A stretch of DNA of 64,000 bases from an uncultured Phycisphaerales bacterium (GCA_903845195.1 CAIMWO010000062.1:1-64000), one strand, 5' to 3'; positions 24,090 to 33,584 are shown, counted from the stretch's first letter. A program made the numbers and translations. The notes: generated by a model not told the origin, from the letters alone.

Positions 24090-24752
24090 TTATTTCGCCT
24101 TGGCGGCGAAGTCCCCATCCAACTTCAAAGTCTTGTGCATCTGGTCGACCATCACCGACCCCGTCAGCGCGTCGACAAATTTTGCTTTGAACGTGATGTC
24201 CGCATGTGCCGGCGGTGTCACCCAGGGGCAGTTGAAGGCGAAGTAGTTCATGCCCAGCTCGGAATACCAGCTCTTCTTCATTTCGGCTGGCGTGAACGAC
24301 CATGTGCCGATGCGCTGCGTTTCGTCATGGCCTTCCAGCGCCAGGTCAAAGGCTTCGATCGTTAGCGTGCCTGTCGCCGGAATGACTTGGTCTTTCGCGG
24401 TGAGCACGCGTAGGAATACGCGATATCCATCCAGTCCTGGGCCGCCCTGAAAATCCCATGCGTCGGTCTGGGGTCGAATCTGTATTCGTGCGGCGGTAAA
24501 CAATTCCGCCAGTCGTTCAGGTTTCAGTGTCTGGATTCGGGGGGAATTTTGCTCGAGTCGCGATTCGAGCTCAGCCCGGGTGGCCGCATCATTGGCCAGT
24601 TGTTCTTTGAGCCGGGCGATCTCCTGCTCCTGCTTGAGATTGCGGTCGCGCAAGTCATTGGCGACATGCTCGTAATTCGGTCCGAGGCAGCCCCCCAGGA
24701 CGGCCAATGAGCCCGCGACGACGGCTATCAATATCGCTGATTTCGTATTCAT
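24090..24752 (-). CDS. Lipoprotein of unknown function
   Basis: 220 residues from the ATG at 24752, which begins a lipoprotein signal (MNTKSAILIAVVAGSLAVLGGC; acylated Cys 22). Residues 32-70 are a heptad-like coiled coil (DLRDRNLKQEQEIARLKEQL). The rest is a beta-rich domain: LDGYRVFLRVLTAKDQVIPATGTLTIEAFDL, then ADITFKAKFVDALTG near the end. Planctomycetes have many such lipoproteins; no named family is clear. Its minus-strand promoter region is shared with the 900-residue gene that follows on the plus strand. Confidence 0.6.
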   Translation of the reverse strand: MNTKSAILIAVVAGSLAVLGGCLGPNYEHVANDLRDRNLKQEQEIARLKEQLANDAATRAELESRLEQNSPRIQTLKPERLAELFTAARIQIRPQTDAWDFQGGPGLDGYRVFLRVLTAKDQVIPATGTLTIEAFDLALEGHDETQRIGTWSFTPAEMKKSWYSELGMNYFAFNCPWVTPPAHADITFKAKFVDALTGSVMVDQMHKTLKLDGDFAAKAK

Positions 24753-24989
24753 GCCGGCATTATCCGACCGGCCCGTGTCAAAATCCACCTTTGCCTTGCT
24801 GGACCATGGGGACAGGGGTGCCAGATTGCATGAGGCGAGGCATCCCTTGGCCATAGCTTCCGCCCCCGGCATCGTGGCTAGAATCAATGCAAGAGGAAAC
24901 GCGCGCAAACGTTTATACAGAGCCTGCGACACTCACCCGGCGGAATAGCCCGAGTTGATGAATCGAATTTTTCAAAAGACGAGAAGCAC

Positions 24990-27692
24990 ATGATGGATCG
25001 CGGACGTAATTGCTCGGTATTCCTGGGGGTTTTTGTGGCCGCGGCTCTCGCGCTGAATAGCGGGCGCGCCGTTGCCGCCGACGCCGTCGGCCGTGCAGAC
25101 GCGAAGGTCTTCGAGGGTCCAGCCGCCACGATGACGCCCGACATCTTTCTGCCGCACGAGAAACCCCCGATGCTTCGCGTTCTCACCGTGCAGGAGCGCC
25201 GCGGCGCCGCCCGCAAGAACGAACTGGTGCGCGTGCCGCTTTTCTTCCACGAAGGCGAGTGCGCCGATCCCAATGCGTTGACCATCGTCTCGGCCGGCCC
25301 GGACAAGACGCCGATTCCCTACCAGGCCGACGACATCCGCCGCGATGAATCCGGCAAAGTTGCCCGTATGCACATTTATTTCCTGGTCGATCTTGAACCG
25401 TGGCAGCGGAAACAGTTTCAGCTTCTGCCCGGCAAAAATCCCGGCGCATCGCTGCCGGCGCTGCCGGTCACTGAAACGTCCGGCAAGGTGACGCTGGCAG
25501 GACAGGACATGCAACTGACCTTCCTTGCCGGCGGGCCACGCGCCGGCGCCATTGCCGGCATCGGGACGCCTGCCGGGAAAGTCCTGCTTCCGCAGAATTA
25601 CGTTGGGCCCGCGGTGCAGCTCTTTCGGCAGGGCAGCGATCTCAATCCGCAACGGCAGAGCGACATCTCCTACGACTCACCGGAGACGCTCGAAATCCGC
25701 GATCTCCGCTGGAGCAGCGGCCCGTTGTTCTCCAAACTCATCGTCCGCACCGGCCCCAGGGGTCTGACGGACAATGCCGAATTCATCTACCTAGTCCCCA
25801 AGTTCGGCAGCGAATTCACGCAGACTGAACTGCTTTTTCCCACGGAAAAAGATTCTTCCGACACCGTAGGCTCCAAGGAAAACGCCCTGCTTCGTGGGAA
25901 GATCGTCATCGGCGATGACGCGGCAGACCAGCAAATCCTCAAGATTCCCGCGGGGCTCCGCCAGCGCACCCGCCAGGTCTTCAACTATTACGATGACGTG
26001 CTGGTCAATCCCAAATCCGGCATCAGCCTGTTCATGGTTCCGTTTGTCGAAATGGGGGCGCGCGGCATTGCCAGGAGCGATGACGGCACCCTCGCTTTCT
26101 CCGGCTCTAAAGATTTTCAAACGCATCCCGGCTCCAACAGCGGCTCCCTCCGCGTCTTCTTCGGGCAGGTGCGTTTCATCTTCTCCAAGGCCGTCAGCGA
26201 GGAGGACCTCTGGCACCTGGGCGTGAAAAGTTTTCAGCCGCTTACGGCCGCAGTCGATGAGCCCTGGGCCACGCCCGCGAGATACGACGCTATGGCGCGG
26301 GCCGTCGGGGCCAAGTTCTGGAGCATCGACAACTGGGGCCGTCCGCCCGAAGCCGTGATGGCGATGACTTACCTGAGCCGCGACGACAGCGAATTCAAGG
26401 CCTTGCTCGCCAGGCTCCCCGAGCCGGGAAATCAGCACGTACAGAATCTGATTCCTACGCAGGAGGACATCGCCGGCGCGTGGAAGAAGACCCAGGGCGC
26501 CGGCGCCTTGGATCCGTGGGGCATCACCTATTCCCGCAGCGCCATTGCGCTTATGTCCGCGTTCATTCATCCCGACAAATCTCTTGATCGCGAGTCGGAA
26601 CTCACCGCCGATGCCTGCCGCCTCGTCAACGGCCGCATCGACAAATACGGCTGGCCTCACGTGCGATCGTTCTCCGATGCGGTCAACATGCATGTCGGCA
26701 CTTACCTGCTGGGCATCTGGGGCGGGCGCAAGGACGGCAACTCCGACATTCTCCGCTGGTGCCTCGATGCCACGCAGAATCAAGCCCTTCTCGGCAACTA
26801 TGGCCACGCCCAACGACCTTATTCCATGGACGTCGGCTCCGGCTATAACAGCGATCAGCTCTATCTTTCCGTCACCGACTTCTGGCTTCGCGCCATCGAA
26901 CTGACCTGCAACGAAGATCTCAATCTTCATCCCGGCATCTACGGCCGGTACTTTGATTGCGTCGATGTCAACGCCGATGTTTATCAGCGCAGGATTCTTT
27001 CGACCGGCGGCAGTCAGCCCTCCTGGTGGCGCGCCACCCAATTTCGCGGACAGGCGCACGACCACCGCTGGGAAGCCTACGGCTGCGATCCGTGTCTCGG
27101 CATGCTTGAGATCGGCCCCGATGGCTCCTCTGCCGGCGTCACGGAAGCTGCCTACTTTCTGCATCGAGAGATCGAGAAGCAGCCCGGCTATAACTTCCTG
27201 ATGCAAGGCGTTTTCTTCCCGGATGTCCTCCTCACCAGAGGGGTGGGCCAGTACCGCCCCGCGCTGCGCCCGGCGCTGCCGGAGAATCTCAAGATCGCCC
27301 ACAACGGCAGCGCCAACGTCCTTACCTGGAATGCCGTGCCCGGCAAAGACATCCTCGGCTACCGGGTCTACCGCACCGACCGCGTCGGCGGCCCGTGGAC
27401 GTGGCTCAATTCTCCCTACAAGGATCTCCCTGCGTTCGTCCCGCCCACCAACGCCCAGCGTCCCGCGCCGCACAGAGCCAAGAAAGGCGAATCCACGCCG
27501 CCCGTTTCATCGGACTCCGCAACGCCCTGGGTCTTCAAGAATGTGACCATCCCGGAAACGCTCATCAAGGGGACCAGCTATACCGACAGCACCGGCACTG
27601 CGGATTCGGTCTACTTCGTCACGGCCGAGGATGCCAATCGCCGCGCGTCCCGCTGGTTCCCTGATGAACCGTTGCCGACAGCAGCGAAATAG
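24990..27692 (+). CDS. Large secreted protein, possible glycan-degrading alpha-toroid with C-terminal Fn3-like domain
   Basis: 900 residues with a signal peptide (about 1-30, cut after AVAA). Residues 60-330 are a beta-rich domain (VPLFFHEGECADPNALTIVS, YFLVDLEPWQRKQFQLLPG). About 420-720 is helical and rich in Trp, His and Asp (DPWGITYSRSAIALMSAF, YGWPHVRSFSDAVNMHVGTYLLGIWGG, FRGQAHDHRWEAYGC), as in alpha/alpha-toroid polysaccharide lyases or YetA-like proteins. The C-terminus (about 765-895) is a fibronectin-III-like segment: LPENLKIAHNGSANVLTWNAVPGKDILGYRVYR. No firm catalytic assignment is possible. It is isolated, with a terminator right after it. Confidence 0.6.
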   Translation: MMDRGRNCSVFLGVFVAAALALNSGRAVAADAVGRADAKVFEGPAATMTPDIFLPHEKPPMLRVLTVQERRGAARKNELVRVPLFFHEGECADPNALTIVSAGPDKTPIPYQADDIRRDESGKVARMHIYFLVDLEPWQRKQFQLLPGKNPGASLPALPVTETSGKVTLAGQDMQLTFLAGGPRAGAIAGIGTPAGKVLLPQNYVGPAVQLFRQGSDLNPQRQSDISYDSPETLEIRDLRWSSGPLFSKLIVRTGPRGLTDNAEFIYLVPKFGSEFTQTELLFPTEKDSSDTVGSKENALLRGKIVIGDDAADQQILKIPAGLRQRTRQVFNYYDDVLVNPKSGISLFMVPFVEMGARGIARSDDGTLAFSGSKDFQTHPGSNSGSLRVFFGQVRFIFSKAVSEEDLWHLGVKSFQPLTAAVDEPWATPARYDAMARAVGAKFWSIDNWGRPPEAVMAMTYLSRDDSEFKALLARLPEPGNQHVQNLIPTQEDIAGAWKKTQGAGALDPWGITYSRSAIALMSAFIHPDKSLDRESELTADACRLVNGRIDKYGWPHVRSFSDAVNMHVGTYLLGIWGGRKDGNSDILRWCLDATQNQALLGNYGHAQRPYSMDVGSGYNSDQLYLSVTDFWLRAIELTCNEDLNLHPGIYGRYFDCVDVNADVYQRRILSTGGSQPSWWRATQFRGQAHDHRWEAYGCDPCLGMLEIGPDGSSAGVTEAAYFLHREIEKQPGYNFLMQGVFFPDVLLTRGVGQYRPALRPALPENLKIAHNGSANVLTWNAVPGKDILGYRVYRTDRVGGPWTWLNSPYKDLPAFVPPTNAQRPAPHRAKKGESTPPVSSDSATPWVFKNVTIPETLIKGTSYTDSTGTADSVYFVTAEDANRRASRWFPDEPLPTAAK

Positions 27693-27754
27693 CACGGGTT
27701 ATTCGAAGTCATTCCGCGAACTTGGCACACCAGCGTTCCCGAAAACCGTGAAAG

Positions 27755-27785
27755 AAAAAACCCTCGCGTGTGCGAGGGTTTTTAT
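27755..27785. terminator. Bidirectional terminator
   Basis: CCCTCGC (27761-27767) and GCGAGGG (27772-27778) form a stem with a 4-base loop, flanked by six A on the left and five T on the right, so it works for the secreted-protein gene and for clpP on the other strand. Confidence 0.9.
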
Positions 27786-27818
27786 TGCGCTGCGTTCATC
27801 GGCGGTTCTGCAGGAATA

Positions 27819-28562
27819 TTACTGATCCGGCGCTTCGGTATCCCCGCCCGGCGGTGCAAGGTCGCTGGCGCCCTTGATGCCCGAATCCTCCGGCATCCGG
27901 TCGAGCATCTTGTCCACCACCCCGTAGGCCACCGCTTCGCCGGCCTCCAGCCAGAGGTTGCGATCGCAATCCTTGTGCACTTTATCGATCGGCTGGTTGG
28001 TGTGTTTGGCCATGATCTCGTACATGCGCTGCCGCAGCCGGAGCATTTCCTTGGCTTCGATCGACAGGTCGGTTGCCGTTCCCTGCATCACTCCGCCGAT
28101 GAGCGGCTGGTGCAGCATGACGCGTGAGTTCGGTAGCACGAAGCGTTTTCCATTTTTACCCGCGGCCAGCAGCCATGCGCCCATTGAGGCGGCCAGGCCG
28201 ATGCAGGTCGTCGCCACATCGCAGCGCAGGAACTGCATTGTGTCGTAGATGGCCAGGCCCGCGGTGACGCTTCCGCCGGGCGAATTGATATAGAAATTGA
28301 CATCCGTCTTGGAATCTTCATTCGACAGGAACAACATCTGGGCGATGATCAGGTTCGCCGAGTCATCGTCCACGCCGCCGGCGAGGAAGATGATCCGGTC
28401 CCGCAGCAGGCGTGAGAAGATGTCGTACGACCGTTCGCCGCGGCCGCTCTTTTCGACCACGATCGGCACAAGGTATGCTCGGGGATCCTTCGCCAACTCT
28501 GCATAGGTACGAAGCGTCTTGACGGCCTGGTCCACATTCATCGGGCGTTCGAACTGGGGCAT
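27819..28562 (-). CDS. clpP: ATP-dependent Clp protease proteolytic subunit
   Basis: 247 residues, about 40 more than E. coli ClpP. The catalytic triad is S126 ([11 protein letters not shown]), H151 (VMLHQPL) and D200 (KDCDRNLWL). [24 protein letters not shown] is the usual handle and oxyanion region. The N-terminal 30 residues and the C-terminal tail ([15 protein letters not shown]) are extra. ClpP forms the 14-mer peptidase that works with ClpX or ClpA; no ATPase gene is nearby, so this may be one of several clpP paralogs, as planctomycetes often have. Confidence 0.92.
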   Translation of the reverse strand: MPQFERPMNVDQAVKTLRTYAELAKDPRAYLVPIVVEKSGRGERSYDIFSRLLRDRIIFLAGGVDDDSANLIIAQMLFLSNEDSKTDVNFYINSPGGSVTAGLAIYDTMQFLRCDVATTCIGLAASMGAWLLAAGKNGKRFVLPNSRVMLHQPLIGGVMQGTATDLSIEAKEMLRLRQRMYEIMAKHTNQPIDKVHKDCDRNLWLEAGEAVAYGVVDKMLDRMPEDSGIKGASDLAPPGGDTEAPDQ

Positions 28563-29024
28563 CGCGCTGACTCCATTTCACTTCTTTCATCCGTGTCGAG
28601 TGACCCACAAGCCTAGCCGCACCTTTCGCGCAAGGCAACCGCCGCAGGCGTGTATAACACATGGCCGGGCGTTACTCTGGACGACGGGATGTAGTTCCTG
28701 TCGTTGGGCATGCGGAGGGAATCTCCAGGCGATGGCCGGCGCCGGCCGACTTCTTCATTTTGAATCATCTTCTCACTTGCCCGATAAAATCGTCCAGCAT
28801 GGCAGAAAAATCCATGAAGATTTCAAAAAAAACTTCCAGTTTTCATTCTTAATTGAAAATTTGTAACCATATGCAAAATATAGACTTGCAGACGATTTTG
28901 CATGAGTTTTATTTAGCCGACTAATTGGTCGGACAAATCGTCACATAATCTATTGCTTCTACGGCTTCCACGGGGCTATGCTGATTCTTGTTGAGAGGGT
29001 TTGGACCCAGGTTGGGAGGGCAGT
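28563..29024. promoter_or_regulatory. Divergent region upstream of clpP and a small gene, with two inverted repeats
   Basis: No gene is seen in 462 bases. From 28790 it is AT-rich. ATGCAAAAT (28871-28879) and ATTTTGCAT (28895-28903) form a 9-base inverted repeat with a 15-base spacer; CCGAC-TAATTG-GTCGG at 28917-28932 is a second palindrome. Both are candidate operators or transcript stems for the small gene starting at 29025. Confidence 0.45.
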
Positions 29025-29237
29025 ATGAACAGTAATCACGCAAATCCCGAAAAAAGCCGCGAATCCGCGGCTGTGCGCGAGGAAGGTGGCACGATCACCC
29101 TGCGGCGGGCTTCTCCCGAATTCACCAGTTCGATCCTTCAGGGGTCCGTACATGAAGCGACCCGCGACACGACGGCGAATGAATATTCCCGCCGCGTCGA
29201 GAAACAGGAATGCCCGCCGGAAGTGTACATCGGTTGA
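29025..29237 (+). CDS. Small hypothetical protein
   Basis: 70 residues, MNSNHANPEKSRESAAVREE to CPPEVYIG. It is supported by a GGGAGG ribosome site 5 bases before the ATG and by a good terminator after the stop, not by family likeness. It is hydrophilic with no membrane segment, and rich in Glu, Ser and Arg. It diverges from clpP and converges on rex. Expression would make it a small cytoplasmic protein; no role can be suggested. Confidence 0.45.
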   Translation: MNSNHANPEKSRESAAVREEGGTITLRRASPEFTSSILQGSVHEATRDTTANEYSRRVEKQECPPEVYIG

Positions 29238-29272
29238 ACCCCGGCCCCTCCCCCACGCACAGAGTTTCGATA

Positions 29273-29320
29273 ACTCGCGCCGCCCACCGAAGAGTGGTCT
29301 ACGGCGCGAGTGCTGTTTTT
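29273..29320. terminator. Terminator between the small gene and rex
   Basis: ACTCGCGCCG (29273-29282) pairs with CGGCGCGAGT (29302-29311) around a 19-base loop, followed by GCTGTTTTT. It lies just before the convergent rex stop. Confidence 0.75.
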
Positions 29321-29329
29321 GCCGGGGAG

Positions 29330-29986
29330 TTACTTTCCGCTTTCCATCTGCACTTCGGCCCCCGCCAGGCTCATCTTGAAACTCAACTGCTCCAATTGCA
29401 CCGCCAGGTCCACCCCCTGCACGCTCACGTCGGCCGGCACGCTGACCGAGACCGGCGCGAAGTTCATGATGCCGCGAATTCCGGCTGCCACCAGTTTGTC
29501 CGCCACGGCTTGCGCCGCATCGGCCGGCACCGACATGATCGCCAGTTTGATCTTCTCTTCTCCCGCCACTGCCGCCAGCCGATCCATGCTTTCGATTTTC
29601 AACTCCCCGAACTCCTGTCCCACCTTGCTCGGGTCCGCATCAAACACGGCCGCCAGCCGAAACCCTTTGCGCAGAAAGCCGTGATAGGCCATCAGCGCGC
29701 GTCCCAGGTTGCCCGCTCCGACAAGCAGTACGTTCCACACTTTGTCCGTGCCCAGGATCTTGCGCAATTGCGAGATCAGTTCTTCCACCCGGTAGCCGAT
29801 GCCTGGATGGCCGAACTGTCCGAAGTAGGCCAGGTCCTTGCGCACCTGCGCATCGGTATACCCCAGTGCATCGCCCAACTGCTTCGAGCTGATGGTGTGC
29901 TTATCCCCCTTCTGAAAGGCCTCGAGCTGCCGCAGATAGAAGCTCAGCCGGTAAACCGCGGGCGTCGGGATATCCTCGAACTTCAT
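29330..29986 (-). CDS. rex: Redox-sensing transcriptional repressor Rex
   Basis: 218 residues. The N-terminal winged helix (1-75) has IPTPAVYRLSFYLRQL and the DNA-reading QVRKDLAYFGQFGHPGIGY. The Rossmann domain has VGAGNLGRAL at about 90-99 for NADH, and the C-terminus ends in a domain-swap helix. Rex represses fermentation and respiration genes and leaves DNA when NADH/NAD is high. It is found in Firmicutes, actinobacteria and planctomycetes among others. A 10-base inverted repeat lies about 90-136 bases upstream of the start, but it does not match the usual TTGTGAA-type Rex operator. Confidence 0.92.
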   Translation of the reverse strand: MKFEDIPTPAVYRLSFYLRQLEAFQKGDKHTISSKQLGDALGYTDAQVRKDLAYFGQFGHPGIGYRVEELISQLRKILGTDKVWNVLLVGAGNLGRALMAYHGFLRKGFRLAAVFDADPSKVGQEFGELKIESMDRLAAVAGEEKIKLAIMSVPADAAQAVADKLVAAGIRGIMNFAPVSVSVPADVSVQGVDLAVQLEQLSFKMSLAGAEVQMESGK

Positions 29987-30073
29987 GCATCACCTTGCTT
30001 ATTTAAGAGATTCATCCACTTGCCCCACTGTCACTATTGCACTCTAAAACCCCACTCCCCCAGCGTCAAGCCG

Positions 30074-30122
30074 CAATCCATAAATCGTTTACAGGCAGTT
30101 TCATAATACCGCTTATGGATTG
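30074..30122. promoter_or_regulatory. 10-base inverted repeat upstream of rex
   Basis: CAATCCATAA (30074-30083) and TTATGGATTG (30113-30122) are perfect reverse complements with a 29-base spacer that contains AT-rich sequence. It could be a regulator site for rex or a long-loop stem after the YdjC-type gene. Confidence 0.35.
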
Positions 30123-30225
30123 ACGGACCGTTGTTTCCGGCGTTTTTGGGGCATTTTTGAAACGGCACTCGCGGCGAAGGATAGGCGATAAGAAGATCGA
30201 CGAAGGACAATTGGCGATCGCTGCT

Positions 30226-31062
30226 CTACGGGCCGCTGGCTGCCTGATCATACCGCGCCAACTCGATGTCCCGCCCTTCCAGGGCCTCGCGCACCAGCGG
30301 GTCGCGCAGGGCCTGCATCTCCACTTTTCGCTGGGCGAGCAGCCGGGTATCGGCCCGCGTCACATCGCCGGCATCACCCGGATGGACCATCACTTCGCCC
30401 AACCGAAGGTCCGGTACCCCGGCCGCGATCTTCAGCCACGTTGCGCTGTCCGTCCGCCCCGTCGTCGCCAGGCCAAAGAACCAGTCGTTGGTCTTCAGGC
30501 CGCGCTCGCGAATTTTCCCCTTTAATTCTTCCGCCAGTTTCGCCAGACGCCCGTAGGCCCAACCCATTGCGGGCGTGCCAGCAATCCGCGTCTCGCAAGC
30601 CGTGCGGATCCACTTGACCCCGCACACGCCTGCCGCCGTGATCACCGCTTCATGCAGCGCCCGCAGATGATGCACATGCTTGTGCGAGTCCACATGCGTC
30701 GGCTTGAGCCCGCGCAGGCGCCCGTATTCAATCTGCGCGACCATTTCATCTTGCGCCTCGCGCTGCGCGTCATGGCTGCGCAGCCGCCAGAATAATCTCG
30801 GCAACCCGCGCGGAAACGTTCCGTCGCGATTCAATATCCGCCGGCATTTCGTCAGTGGTGTTCCCTGCGTCAAACACAGATGGACGCCCACCCCAAGCGT
30901 CGGCGTTTGCCTGGCCAGTTCCACGGCCCGGTCCCGGTCCGGCATCGTCGCCATCCAGGTGGTCGACGTGAGCACCCCCTCCCGATGGCACCACAGAATG
31001 CCGTCGGTGATCCCCCGCGAGAAACCGAAATCATCCGCATTGATTATCAACCGTATCGCCAT
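30226..31062 (-). CDS. YdjC/ChbG-HpnK family carbohydrate deacetylase
   Basis: 278 residues. Metal-site motifs of the YdjC fold: NADDFG at 8-13, GVHLCLTQGTPL near 59, and HVDSHKHVHHL near 122. Members remove acetyl groups from chito-oligosaccharides (ChbG) or act on hopanoid sugar side chains (HpnK). The hpnCDE genes lie 8 kb away on the other strand, so an HpnK-like role is conceivable but not supported by linkage. No signal peptide; cytoplasmic. Confidence 0.85.
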   Translation of the reverse strand: MAIRLIINADDFGFSRGITDGILWCHREGVLTSTTWMATMPDRDRAVELARQTPTLGVGVHLCLTQGTPLTKCRRILNRDGTFPRGLPRLFWRLRSHDAQREAQDEMVAQIEYGRLRGLKPTHVDSHKHVHHLRALHEAVITAAGVCGVKWIRTACETRIAGTPAMGWAYGRLAKLAEELKGKIRERGLKTNDWFFGLATTGRTDSATWLKIAAGVPDLRLGEVMVHPGDAGDVTRADTRLLAQRKVEMQALRDPLVREALEGRDIELARYDQAASGP

Positions 31063-31101
31063 GCCCGAAGTATATAGGATTTTCCCGCCGCTGACCCCGC
31101 C

Positions 31102-31129
31102 GCTGACTACTGACCACTGGCCACTGCCA
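31102..31129. repeat. Heptamer array ACTGACC, 4 copies
   Basis: GCTGACT, ACTGACC, ACTGGCC and ACTGCCA in tandem in the 82-base gap between two divergent genes. Its reverse complement is the GTGGTCA family found at 57053-57087. Confidence 0.8.
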
Positions 31130-31144
31130 CGTTACACTACCGGC

Positions 31145-32536
31145 ATGCCGACCTCTTCGACCATCCCCTCCCCCTGGCGCAGTGCTCGCCACTTTCTCGT
31201 TCGCGCGTTGCTTGCACTGCTTCTGGCCGCCGCGCTCTGGGCGATCTGGTACGCCTACGCCGCCCACGCCCTCGCCCGCCAAGTCGCCGCCTACCAGGCC
31301 GTCGGCGATCCCACCACGTATGCCGAACTCTATCGCGCGTCGGATCCACCACCATCAGTCAATGCTTACGCCGTGCTGGTCGACATCGATGCCCACATCA
31401 AGCTCGACTCCGATGAAATGGAGCTCGTCGAATCATCGACGAGCCCCACCCCGACCTATCTGCCGCTGACCGATGCCGAATTGCGCGTCGCCGAAAGAAT
31501 GCTCGCGCGCTTCTCCGGACCGCTGGCGAACTTCGAAAAGATTCGCGTCCATCCGCAGGTCGTCTGGCCGATGCCCGCCAAACCCCTCGATATCCCCAGG
31601 CTGGGTTACTATCGGCATCTGGCCAATCTCCGCCGCGCGACGGCACTGTACCACCACCAGATCGGACGTGATGACCAAGTCCTTACGGATCTGGCCGACA
31701 TGCACATGACGGCTGACGTGTGCGACCGCGGTGACCTCCTCATAAACCATCTGGTCGCGGTCGCTATTCATACCCTGACCAACTTCACGTTGCTCCACAT
31801 CGCGCCCGATTTCCAAGTACGTTCATCCGCCTTCCCCAACGGCGCCGAACGCACTCAGGTCATGGCACTTATCGATCAACTTGGTCACTCAGATGTGATG
31901 CTCCAGGGCCTGGTCGACGCGCTCAAAGGCGAGCGCGTCTACGTCCTCACCTACGAGCGCTCTCGTAGCGCCCGTCAGCCGCTTCTCGTCCCGGCCCATT
32001 GGCTCGCAGCGCTTCACGACCTGCAGAATGCGGACCACCGGCTGCCCGCTATGCGCGCCAACGACTATCCCGCATTCCGCGCCCTCCTCCCACCGGAAAC
32101 GCCCGCCACCACGGAAACTTTCCTCTCACAGGTGTTCGATCCTTTCGGCTCGTCTTTCGGCTGGGATCGCGTGGGCGCGATCTGCTTCCACGGCCTGACC
32201 GACCAGCGCGCCGCCGCCATCCGCCTGGCGCTGCGGCTCTACGAACTCGACCACGATCGCCTGCCGCCAACCTTGGAAGACCTGACGCCGCAATACCTGC
32301 CCAAACCTATTGCAGATCCCATGCGCGCCGACGGCGCCACCTTCCGCTACGATCCCGCGCGCCGCCTCCTCTACTCCGTCGGCGACAACAGAATCGATGA
32401 CGGCGCGACCATACTTCCGCCCAATACTTCGTCCAGATTCCGCGATCCCGATTTGGTCTACCGCCTTGATCGTCCTTCCCCGGCGCCGCCCGCCCCCGCA
32501 CCAACCTCCTCTACAGCGCCAGGCTCCGCAAGATAA
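31145..32536 (+). CDS. Membrane-anchored planctomycete-type protein with pilin-like C-terminus
   Basis: 463 residues from the ATG at 31145; the open frame reaches further up but that part overlaps the YdjC-type gene and the heptamer array. Residues 10-40 are one membrane helix (FLVRALLALLLAAALWAIWYAY). The long middle is helical. The C-terminus, ALRLYELDHDRLPPTLEDLTPQYLPKPIADPM...LLYSVGDNRIDDGA, resembles the end of type II secretion pseudopilins (YS-x-G-x-N/D-G-DDG) and is common in planctomycete proteins of unknown role. Its 3' end overlaps the convergent next gene by 26 bases. Confidence 0.65.
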   Translation: MPTSSTIPSPWRSARHFLVRALLALLLAAALWAIWYAYAAHALARQVAAYQAVGDPTTYAELYRASDPPPSVNAYAVLVDIDAHIKLDSDEMELVESSTSPTPTYLPLTDAELRVAERMLARFSGPLANFEKIRVHPQVVWPMPAKPLDIPRLGYYRHLANLRRATALYHHQIGRDDQVLTDLADMHMTADVCDRGDLLINHLVAVAIHTLTNFTLLHIAPDFQVRSSAFPNGAERTQVMALIDQLGHSDVMLQGLVDALKGERVYVLTYERSRSARQPLLVPAHWLAALHDLQNADHRLPAMRANDYPAFRALLPPETPATTETFLSQVFDPFGSSFGWDRVGAICFHGLTDQRAAAIRLALRLYELDHDRLPPTLEDLTPQYLPKPIADPMRADGATFRYDPARRLLYSVGDNRIDDGATILPPNTSSRFRDPDLVYRLDRPSPAPPAPAPTSSTAPGSAR

Positions 32537-33413
32537 TGGCGCTGAAATTCACCACGTACTGTGTGCACAACCAGCCAACCCCCAGCAGCACCACCACCCC
32601 CGGCAAAATCAGCGTGGCCCCCAACGCCGCACGCGTCCATCCCGCATGCCCCGCCTTCCGCAGCATCCGCATCTGAGCGATCCACCACAACACCACGAGC
32701 GGCCACAGCATCAAATTGAACGCTACCGCCACCGTCGTTTGCGCTATTGCGGTGAGGGAATCCATCATCGCCTTTTCATACACCCACATGGCTAGCGCTG
32801 CCCAGACCGCCACGACCAGCGGTAAAAACCATACGCATCCATAGAGTCCAATCGCCGACGCTTTCTCACGCCGCTCGCGCCCGCAGATCATCCAGAACAC
32901 CGCCCGTATCCACCACGACCCCAGCGCCAATCCCACAAAGGTGCCCAGCGTCAGTGCGATCAACTGCCACGGCCCATCCATGAGGACCATCCAAACCGGG
33001 ACTTCCGTTTCGCCCGTAATCATCCTTGCATACGGCTCGAATCGAAGTTCCGGCCACTGAAATCCCGCACGCCCCGTCACCGCCGCCGCACACGCCAGCG
33101 ACACCACCGCCGCCAACACCACCATTACCCATCGAAAACGATTCGCATCTCCCCAATCCACCGGATACGCCACCTGCCGCCCCAGATCCCCCGGGCGCCG
33201 CGCGGCCATCCCCACCGTCCGCCAAAATGCACGCCACTTCCCCAAATGCTTCCGATGCGCCCACGGCAACCGTGTGACCGACAGTTCCATCGCCACAAAC
33301 GCCGTCCCGCACTCCGGGCATTTTCCCGCCGGCGCCAGCCCGCGCAGGCTGTACCCGCACTCCGGACACACAATGTCCAACGCTTCAGTCTGCGCTTCGG
33401 TGTCTCCACTCAT
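32511..33413 (-). CDS. Zinc-ribbon multi-pass membrane protein
   Basis: 300 residues from ATG 33413; an in-frame TTG at 33440 is an alternative. The N-terminus has a zinc ribbon, CPECGYSLRGL...GKCPECG (about 16-36), as in many planctomycete membrane proteins. About six hydrophobic helices follow (WVMVVLAAVVSLACAAAV, LIALTLGTFVGLALGSWW, LPLVVAVWAALAMWV, LPGVVVLLGVGWL). Yip1-like layout is possible but no family is certain. Function unknown. Confidence 0.65.
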   Translation of the reverse strand: MSGDTEAQTEALDIVCPECGYSLRGLAPAGKCPECGTAFVAMELSVTRLPWAHRKHLGKWRAFWRTVGMAARRPGDLGRQVAYPVDWGDANRFRWVMVVLAAVVSLACAAAVTGRAGFQWPELRFEPYARMITGETEVPVWMVLMDGPWQLIALTLGTFVGLALGSWWIRAVFWMICGRERREKASAIGLYGCVWFLPLVVAVWAALAMWVYEKAMMDSLTAIAQTTVAVAFNLMLWPLVVLWWIAQMRMLRKAGHAGWTRAALGATLILPGVVVLLGVGWLCTQYVVNFSAIILRSLAL

Positions 33414-33548
33414 CGCTGTGCCGCCGTCCTTACGTTTCAATCATTCCAGCCTGGATTCATTTGGATCTTGATTCGTCATTCTAAGAGTCCTGAGCCATGA
33501 TGCCAGTCCCCGTCGGGCGTAGCGCCGTCGTGGTCATTCAAATTGTTT

Positions 33549-33562
33549 CAGAATTCAGAATT
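33549..33562. repeat. Two CAGAATT heptamers
   Basis: A short member of the CRGARTT family in the gap between the zinc-ribbon gene and the 3D-domain gene. Confidence 0.6.
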
Positions 33563-33584
33563 CCCACCCCAACCCCTTTCCCAT

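Noticed and set aside
30074-30122. A Rex operator upstream of rex
   Set aside because: The inverted repeat there does not fit the TTGTGAA-N4-TTCACAA type pattern; listed only as an unassigned inverted repeat.
30680-31144. N-terminal extension of the 463-residue membrane protein
   Set aside because: It runs antisense through the YdjC-type gene and the heptamer array; the membrane helix begins right after the ATG at 31145.
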